Shown: piece after piece, positions 5,926 through 10,438 of the stretch
Numbering within the stretch: position 1 is the first letter of the stretch
Layout: every line of letters begins with the position of its first letter
Assembly: GCA_022706865.1 (NCBI GenBank)
Contig: JAKJBT010000058.1
Coordinates: 1-10,438, forward strand
DNA from: Bacillota bacterium
GTDB taxonomy: Bacteria; Bacillota_A; Clostridia; Lutisporales; Lutisporaceae
Reading direction: 5' to 3'
DNA length: 10,438 nt
Program-made: the position numbers and the translations under genes
Notes under the pieces: generated by a model
Told to the model about the DNA's origin: nothing
What the model saw: the letters and a program-made list of their open reading frames with translations, nothing else
The model's database searches: none

Positions 5926-6822
5926 TCAGCTAAGCTCAGATGATGCCTTATTCATAATCTTAAGTACTGCCAGGTCTTTTTCCTTGCATTCCATCATTAT
6001 ATCAAATTCATCTTTAACGAGTTCTGCCGTCTGCCTGTAATCTTCAAAATCTATATAATCTGCGTGATGCCTGTCGGTAGGGCAGGTTTTTCCGCTGCTC
6101 AGGTGCACTTTTGGCCTTTTCCCGTTCCAGGTGCTTTTTATTCGATCCATCAGCTGGGGCAGATTGTCTTTTTCATGGTTGCATTTATGATGGTGGATAT
6201 CCAGCACCATCGGCACTCCCAGATGCTCACACAGGTGCAGAACATCTTCAGCATTGAAAATCTTGTCATCGTTTTCAATTACTATTTTTTCCCTGATATC
6301 TTCATCCAGCATGTTAAAATTCTTGATGAACCTTTCAGTTGCTTTAATTTTGCCTCCGGTACCGCTGCCTGTGTGAATTACAAGAATCCTGTTACCTACC
6401 ATATTTGACAGTTTGTTATGGTGTTCAAGAATTGCAATGCTTCCCTTTACTACCTCAGCCCTGTCTGAGTTAAGCACGCAGAATTGATCGGGATGCATGC
6501 TGATTCTTATATTGCCTTCATCGACAATCTTCTTTATTTTCTCACACATATTCCTTATGTCCCGGTCTTCCCACCATTCCCATTCACGGATGTAGACTGC
6601 AAGGGGTATAAGGTCCGAACTTAACCGATACAGGCTTATACTGTTTTCAATGCACCAAAGTATAATCCTGTAGGTGTTATACAGGTTATCCACGGTTATA
6701 GCCCTAAGTCTCCTCATCCTTTCATCGGGTTTCAGGTTATTATAGGTTTTTACGCTCATTGTTCTGAATCTGCCGTTTTCCTTCAAGCTCTTTGAGATGC
6801 ACGCGAAGCCCAGTCCCGTCAT
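5926..6822 (-). CDS. uvsE: UV damage endonuclease UvsE/UVDE
   Basis: A 298-residue TIM-barrel DNA-repair endonuclease that nicks DNA 5' of UV photoproducts and some other lesions, independently of UvrABC. The metal-binding residues known from the Thermus enzyme appear in order with near-identical spacing: His110 (SMHPDQF), His150 (VIHTGS), Glu183 (VIENDD), Asp208/His211 (LDIHHH), Lys238 and His240 (PKVHLSS), His253 (RHHADY) and Glu278 (MMECKEK). Lys238 is the counterpart of the lysine reported to be carboxylated. The active site is therefore complete. ATG at 6822 is chosen: TGAGG lies eight bases before it and MTGLGFACIS matches the family N-terminus. The open frame continues to 6990, but those 56 residues are Cys/Tyr-rich and not family-like. 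There is no other repair gene in the same transcript; the ruv operon on the opposite strand is separate. Confidence 0.93.
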   Translation of the reverse strand: MTGLGFACISKSLKENGRFRTMSVKTYNNLKPDERMRRLRAITVDNLYNTYRIILWCIENSISLYRLSSDLIPLAVYIREWEWWEDRDIRNMCEKIKKIVDEGNIRISMHPDQFCVLNSDRAEVVKGSIAILEHHNKLSNMVGNRILVIHTGSGTGGKIKATERFIKNFNMLDEDIREKIVIENDDKIFNAEDVLHLCEHLGVPMVLDIHHHKCNHEKDNLPQLMDRIKSTWNGKRPKVHLSSGKTCPTDRHHADYIDFEDYRQTAELVKDEFDIMMECKEKDLAVLKIMNKASSELS

Positions 6823-7006
6823 AGTATCAGCCTCATTTACAATGATTAATAACAAATAGTATCTGAAATAATGCAAATCTGATACAGGTATATTTAAACC
6901 AATAAAGCTAAAAATATTTATGTATTGTGAATATGAAGAACGGCCGCAAGGACATAACGGATCTTTTTGTATCCAATGACAACATGACAAGCCTGAAAAT
7001 GATATA

Positions 7007-7096
7007 GCCTAATAGGCAGGTAAAAGAAGAATATTGTATATATAGGTATAAAAATATATTTTTTGGAAATAATACCCTCCAGAACAATATGGAGGG
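7007..7096 (+). promoter_or_regulatory. Leader region of the BofC-C-like gene with ribosome-site-sequestering hairpin
   Basis: CCCTCCA (7075-7081) pairs perfectly with TGGAGGG (7090-7096) around an eight-base loop. TGGAGGG is the gene's only ribosome site, six bases before ATG 7103, so folding would hide it. Farther upstream are an 11-base palindrome GCCTA-A-TAGGC (7007-7017) and -10-like boxes TATAAA (7047-7052) and TATATT (7055-7060) without good -35 partners. Control of translation by this hairpin is inference. Confidence 0.45.
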
Positions 7097-7102
7097 ATAA
7101 TT

Positions 7103-7762
7103 ATGTTTGAAGATAGAAGTATCAGGCGTAAAAGAAGATATCTGCTGGCTGCGGTAGTATTAATGCTGATTTCTGCTGCATTTGCGGTTGGGTATTTTTT
7201 GAATTATGATACCTCTGAAGCTTTAGAAAATCCTGATAATCAGCCATCAGCCAATCTTCAGATACCGGACAGCCTGATTAATCCGACAACAGTAAAAAAG
7301 CCCTATGAGGAGGTTAATGCCGAAAGCAATACAGAGGAGACAGCAAATATTTCAGAGATAGATTTTCCCACACCGAATACACAGCTGATTTTCAAAACAT
7401 ACTACAATTCTTGCAGGCATACTGTAGAAAAAGCTGTTCAGGCAGGAAGCGACGAGATGAATATGAATGAGCAGCAGTTGAAAGAAAAATACAACCATTG
7501 GCACCTTTCCGGTTATTCACCCCCTGTAATTGAGTTCAGCAGGAATATTGACACATACTGCCCCAGCCATTATATAATAGGAGTGGACGGCGGGTACATC
7601 GCGATATATGTATATGATGAAAACGGGCAGAAAACCCTGCAGGAAAAAACAGACATTTCTGCAGCACCGCTCACTCCTGAGGATCAGCAGGCCCTTGAAG
7701 GGGGAATAGTGGTAGATACAGAGGAGCAGAAGGAGCAGACCCTGGAGGGCTTCAGCAATTAA
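7103..7762 (+). CDS. Membrane-anchored protein with BofC C-terminal-like domain
   Basis: A 219-residue protein with a basic N-terminus (RSIRRKRR), one membrane segment at about 13-34, and then an external low-complexity linker to about residue 95. Residues about 95-150 are a charged region containing two cysteines (Cys104, Cys153 just after it). Residues about 156-218 fit the BofC C-terminal domain pattern: IIGVDGGYIAIYVYDENG, then TDI, APLTPEDQQALEGGI, and a final LEGFSN. In Bacillus, BofC is a forespore protein that restrains SpoIVB and so SigK activation; this protein shares only the C-terminal domain, and its anchor differs from a cleaved signal peptide, so the same job should not be assumed. 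Its place just ahead of ruvC is, as I recall, common in Clostridia. A terminator separates it from ruvC. Confidence 0.75.
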   Translation: MFEDRSIRRKRRYLLAAVVLMLISAAFAVGYFLNYDTSEALENPDNQPSANLQIPDSLINPTTVKKPYEEVNAESNTEETANISEIDFPTPNTQLIFKTYYNSCRHTVEKAVQAGSDEMNMNEQQLKEKYNHWHLSGYSPPVIEFSRNIDTYCPSHYIIGVDGGYIAIYVYDENGQKTLQEKTDISAAPLTPEDQQALEGGIVVDTEEQKEQTLEGFSN

Positions 7763-7798
7763 AGACCGAAACTCATTCTTCTTATGTCCATTAATTCA

Positions 7799-7831
7799 AG
7801 GGCAGCAATATGCTGCCCTGTTGCATTTTTT
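7799..7831 (+). terminator. Intrinsic terminator after the BofC-C-like gene
   Basis: AGGGCAGCA (7799-7807), a three-base loop ATA, then TGCTGCCCT (7811-7819) form a perfect GC-rich stem. Six T residues follow (7826-7831) after a six-base gap. The gap makes it less than ideal but still likely to work, partly insulating the ruv operon. Confidence 0.75.
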
Positions 7832-7848
7832 CCCAAAAAAAGTTATAG

Positions 7849-7854
7849 TATAAT
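7849..7854 (+). promoter_or_regulatory. Probable -10 box of the ruvCAB-queH operon
   Basis: A perfect TATAAT stands just after the terminator. Its expected -35 position falls in the terminator's T-run (about 7825-7831) and is poor, so the promoter is supported mostly by position and the -10. A start near 7861 leaves about 26 bases before the preferred TTG start of ruvC. Confidence 0.45.
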
Positions 7855-7886
7855 ATAGCGAATATATGTTTGGTGGTGTATATCTA

Positions 7887-8378
7887 TTGCTGATATTAGG
7901 TGTAGACCCGGGTATTGCAATACTGGGTTATGGACTTGTAAAATATGAAACAAACAGATTCACTGTTATTGATTATGGAGCGATTACCACAAATGCAGGC
8001 ATAAACATGTCCGAGAGGCTTACTATAATATACGACAGGCTTGTTGATATTATTAAAAGGTATAATCCGGATGCCTTTGCCGTTGAAGAGCTGTTTTTCA
8101 ACAAAAATATTAAGACGGCTCTCACGGTTGGACACGCGAGGGGAGTAGCGGTTCTGGCCGGCTCAAAATCCGGGGTGCAGGTATATGAGTATACCCCTCT
8201 TCAGGTCAAACAGGCTGTAGTTGGTTATGGAAGGGCTGATAAGAACCAAATGCAGCAGATGGTGAAGGTAATACTGAATCTTGGGGAGATACCGAAGCCC
8301 GATGATGTTGCAGATGCTTTGGCTGTTGCAATTTGCCACGGTAATTCGTCAAAATTCTCGGAACAATTCAGAGTGTAG
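7887..8378 (+). CDS. ruvC: Holliday junction resolvase RuvC (crossover junction endodeoxyribonuclease)
   Basis: A 163-residue, RNase-H-fold nuclease that cuts four-way junctions as a dimer within the RuvABC complex. The four acidic catalytic residues are present: Asp7 (LGVDPG), Glu67 (AVEELFF), Asp140 and Asp143 ([11 protein letters not shown]). The FFNKN segment and the [12 protein letters not shown] basic patch are also typical. TTG at 7887 is chosen: GGTGGTG (7872-7878) stands eight bases before it and it gives the normal family start [12 protein letters not shown] at 7866 in the same frame adds seven residues, has no ribosome site and would be almost leaderless relative to the TATAAT at 7849, but cannot be excluded. 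It is first gene of a compact operon; ruvA follows after 12 bases. Confidence 0.95.
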   Translation: MLILGVDPGIAILGYGLVKYETNRFTVIDYGAITTNAGINMSERLTIIYDRLVDIIKRYNPDAFAVEELFFNKNIKTALTVGHARGVAVLAGSKSGVQVYEYTPLQVKQAVVGYGRADKNQMQQMVKVILNLGEIPKPDDVADALAVAICHGNSSKFSEQFRV

Positions 8379-8390
8379 GGGTGAAGTACA

Positions 8391-8978
8391 ATGTATGAGT
8401 ATATAAGCGGAAGAGTGGACTATATCGGAGAGGATTATGCCGTAATTGACATTTCAGGCCTGGGCTACAGGGTGTTTACTTCGCAGAATTCAATGAAAAG
8501 CCTTAAGCTGGGTGAAATTTCAAAGATTTTCACACACTTGATAGTCAAGGAGGATGACCTGGTACTCTATGGTTTTGCTACAAGGGATGAGCTTGGGATG
8601 TTCAAATTGCTTATATCGGTATCCGGAGTAGGGCCAAAGGCCGCAGCTTCCCTTCTGAATCAATATAAGGCATCGGAGCTGGCAGCAGCCATATTGGGAA
8701 GGGACATTGCAAAGCTTTCGAAAGCACAGGGCATCGGAAAGAAGATTTCAGAAAGGATAATACTTGAACTGAAAGACAAAATAGATACGGAAAGTGCAGT
8801 GGGAGGAATCGAGGTTTTCGGCGGAAGCGATGAGATATCCCAAGTAATTGAAGCTTTGACCGCTTTAGGATATAATTATTCTATAGCGGCAAATGCGGTG
8901 ATGAAGCTAAAGGATAAGAACAAACCTATCGATATCTTGATTAAGGAAGCATTAAGGCAGCTTGGAACAATGAAGTGA
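8391..8978 (+). CDS. ruvA: Holliday junction branch migration protein RuvA
   Basis: A 195-residue DNA-binding subunit that grips the four-way junction as a tetramer and loads RuvB motors. Residues 1-62 form the OB-fold domain (MYEYISGRVDYIGEDYAVID, ending VKEDDLVLYGF). Two helix-hairpin-helix motifs follow at 76-89 (SVSGVGPKAAASLL) and 109-124 (LSKAQGIGKKISERII). A flexible Gly-rich linker (about 133-146) leads to the small RuvB-contacting domain III at about 147-192 (VIEALTALGYN, IKEALRQLG). Length is normal. AGGGGTGA (8377-8384) overlaps the ruvC stop and serves as ribosome site, which fits translational coupling of ruvC and ruvA. Confidence 0.97.
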   Translation: MYEYISGRVDYIGEDYAVIDISGLGYRVFTSQNSMKSLKLGEISKIFTHLIVKEDDLVLYGFATRDELGMFKLLISVSGVGPKAAASLLNQYKASELAAAILGRDIAKLSKAQGIGKKISERIILELKDKIDTESAVGGIEVFGGSDEISQVIEALTALGYNYSIAANAVMKLKDKNKPIDILIKEALRQLGTMK

Positions 8979-9007
8979 TAGTGAATTGATAAAAGTGAGG
9001 AAATACA

Positions 9008-10003
9008 ATGGAAGACAGATTGATAACCCCAAAGATAATAGAAGATGATACAGAGATTGATACCAGCCTGAGGCCCAAATCCCTTGAAGAATACATAGGA
9101 CAGTCCGTTGCCAAAGAGAAAATCAGCATTTTCATACAAGCAGCGAATAAGAGGAAGGAAACCTTGGATCATGTCCTGCTTTACGGACCTCCGGGACTTG
9201 GAAAAACAACTCTTGCCAATATTATTTCCAATGAACTGGGTGTAAACATAAGAATCACCTCCGGACCTGCCATAGAGAAGCCCGGAGACCTGGCAGCAAT
9301 CCTTACGAATCTTGATAATAATGATGTACTTTTTATCGATGAAATACACAGGCTGAACAGAAGTGTAGAAGAGATACTGTATCCTGCCATGGAAGATTAC
9401 GCTCTGGATATAATAATAGGAAAGGGACCCAGCGCCCGTTCAATCAGGCTTGATCTGCCGAGATTTACTATGATCGGTGCTACCACCAGAGCCGGCATGG
9501 TTACCGCACCTCTGAGAGATAGGTTTGGAGTAATCTGCAGGCTGGAATATTATACAGATGAAGAGCTTTACAAGATAGTTAAAAGGTCTGCAAGGATACT
9601 GAAGATAGAAACGGATGAAGCCGGAGCCTTTGAGATAGCAAGAAGGTCCAGAGGTACTCCAAGAGTTGCCAACAGGCTGCTGAAGCGGGTAAGGGATTTT
9701 GCCCAGGTCAAAGCTTCCGGAGTCATTGACAAAGAAACGGCCGACAAGGCATTGAAGCTTCTTGAAATAGACGACATGGGGCTTGATGACATTGATAAAA
9801 AGATGATGCTTACAATTATCAACAAATTCGACGGCGGACCGGTAGGCTTGGATACCCTTGCAGCGTCCATAGGTGAAGACAGCGGTACTATTGAGGATGT
9901 TTACGAGCCGTATCTTCTTCAAGTCGGATTTATAAACAGGACACCAAGAGGAAGGGTTGCAACAAATTCCGCATACAGGCATTTCGGAATAAAAAAAGAT
10001 TAA
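9008..10003 (+). CDS. ruvB: Holliday junction branch migration helicase RuvB
   Basis: A 331-residue AAA+ ATPase that forms hexameric rings and pumps DNA through the RuvA-bound junction. Walker A is GPPGLGKT (60-67), Walker B is LFIDE (108-112), sensor 1 is GATT (157-160), the arginine finger is Arg170 in PLRDRFG, and sensor 2 lies in [13 protein letters not shown] (215-227). A winged-helix DNA-binding domain ends the protein (about 255-328; [12 protein letters not shown], then [17 protein letters not shown]). Length and all motifs are standard, so it should be active. GTGAGGA (8995-9001) is the ribosome site, six bases before ATG. The gap to ruvA is 29 bases and to queH 15 bases, so all four genes are probably co-transcribed. 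Confidence 0.98.
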   Translation: MEDRLITPKIIEDDTEIDTSLRPKSLEEYIGQSVAKEKISIFIQAANKRKETLDHVLLYGPPGLGKTTLANIISNELGVNIRITSGPAIEKPGDLAAILTNLDNNDVLFIDEIHRLNRSVEEILYPAMEDYALDIIIGKGPSARSIRLDLPRFTMIGATTRAGMVTAPLRDRFGVICRLEYYTDEELYKIVKRSARILKIETDEAGAFEIARRSRGTPRVANRLLKRVRDFAQVKASGVIDKETADKALKLLEIDDMGLDDIDKKMMLTIINKFDGGPVGLDTLAASIGEDSGTIEDVYEPYLLQVGFINRTPRGRVATNSAYRHFGIKKD

Positions 10004-10018
10004 TCAGGAGTGAGAGTA

Positions 10019-10438
10019 TTGAAGCTGCTGCTGCATATGTGCTGCGGCCCATGTGCCGTTTATCCTTATCAGGTTCTGAGCCGGGAACATGAAATAACAG
10101 GGTTATTCTACAACCCCAATATTCATCCTTATACGGAGTATAAGAAAAGGCTGGACACAGCCCGGGATTTTGCTGATAAATCAGGTTACAGGCTGATTAC
10201 CATAGATGAATATAATTTGGATGATTTTCTCAGGAATGCAGCTTTCCGTGAAGGACAGCGATGCATTATGTGCTATGCCGAAAGGTTGGAGAGAGCCGCA
10301 TCCGTTGCAAAATCAGGCCGTTTTGATGCTTTTACCACTACACTTCTGGTAAGCCCCTTCCAGAAGCATGACCTTATCAGGAAGATAGGAGAGGAAGCAG
10401 GGAAGAAATACGGAGTGGAATTCCTGTATAAGGATTTC
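10019..10438 (+). CDS. queH: Epoxyqueuosine reductase QueH (DUF208), 3' end beyond window
   Basis: The first 140 residues of a QueH protein, which reduces epoxyqueuosine to queuosine in tRNA anticodons (Asn, Asp, His, Tyr tRNAs) without the cobalamin used by the unrelated QueG. The conserved cysteines are seen: Cys8, Cys9 and Cys12 (HMCCGPC) and Cys82/Cys85 (RCIMCY); these bind iron in the family. Also typical are FYNPNIHPYTEY (30-41), TTTLLVSPFQKHDLI (106-120) and the YKDF at the window edge. TTG at 10019 is chosen because AGGAG (10006-10010) lies eight bases upstream and it gives the standard MKLLLHMCCG; GTG at 10010 in frame overlaps the ribosome site. The gene is truncated only by the window, not broken. 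Confidence 0.93.
   Translation, partial: MKLLLHMCCGPCAVYPYQVLSREHEITGLFYNPNIHPYTEYKKRLDTARDFADKSGYRLITIDEYNLDDFLRNAAFREGQRCIMCYAERLERAASVAKSGRFDAFTTTLLVSPFQKHDLIRKIGEEAGKKYGVEFLYKDF

Noticed and set aside
5913..5927. GAGCT/AGCTC hairpin as a terminator between DUF1653 and uvsE
   Set aside because: A five-pair stem with no T-run on either strand is too weak to call.
6823..6990. N-terminal extension of UvsE by 56 residues
   Set aside because: The family begins at about MTGLGFACIS, the ATG at 6822 has a ribosome site, and the upstream residues are unlike UvsE and lie in AT-rich intergenic DNA.
8876..9349. Minus-strand open frame across the ruvA-ruvB junction
   Set aside because: It overlaps two certain genes and lacks a ribosome site or recognisable product.
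9440..9982. Long minus-strand open frame opposite ruvB
   Set aside because: It lies wholly within ruvB, has no recognisable domain and is the mirror of a conserved coding region.

Overview
The window looks like chromosomal DNA from an anaerobic, low-G+C Firmicute of the Clostridia, most like the Ruminiclostridium/Acetivibrio group (clostridial cluster III). The basis is moderately AT-rich DNA, strong GGAGG-type ribosome sites, TTG and GTG starts, a BofC-C-like protein directly before ruvC-ruvA-ruvB, and queH after ruvB. The genus is inferred from gene content; no database was searched. No transposase, integrase, phage gene, tRNA, rRNA or CRISPR array was seen.

Layout. (1) 1-1006: yebC (translation/regulatory factor) with a promoter-overlapping palindrome and a strong terminator. 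(2) 1199-2827: a DUF4349 membrane-anchored lipoprotein (+) converging on a secreted protein with a copper-amine-oxidase-N-like domain (-), separated by a hairpin terminator. (3) 2828-3391: a 564-base gene-free stretch. It holds a palindrome flanked by 12-bp direct repeats and then a 302-base region (2966-3267) whose two halves pair almost end to end, with two extra hairpins at the tip. This is the least explained item here and could be a structured non-coding RNA or a MITE-like element. (4) 3392-5539: a stand-alone ThiS-type sulfur carrier (+) converging on an LtaS-like glycerol-phosphate transferase (-), with a hairpin spanning both stop codons. (5) 5703-6822: a DUF1653 protein (+) converging on UvsE, a UV-damage endonuclease (-), with one base between the stops. 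(6) 7103-7762: a membrane-anchored BofC-C-like protein whose ribosome site can be sequestered in a hairpin. (7) 7887-10438: ruvC-ruvA-ruvB-queH, a tight same-strand operon, with queH cut by the window end.

How the genes fit together. RuvC, RuvA and RuvB form the Holliday-junction migration and cleavage machine. UvsE is a separate repair entry point for UV photoproducts. QueH makes the final step to queuosine in tRNA and shares the ruv transcript without an obvious mechanistic link. The LtaS-like enzyme, the DUF4349 lipoprotein, the amine-oxidase-N-like protein and the BofC-C-like protein are all envelope or exported proteins. Most of the window is ordinary conserved clostridial core genome; the new material is in the non-coding structures.
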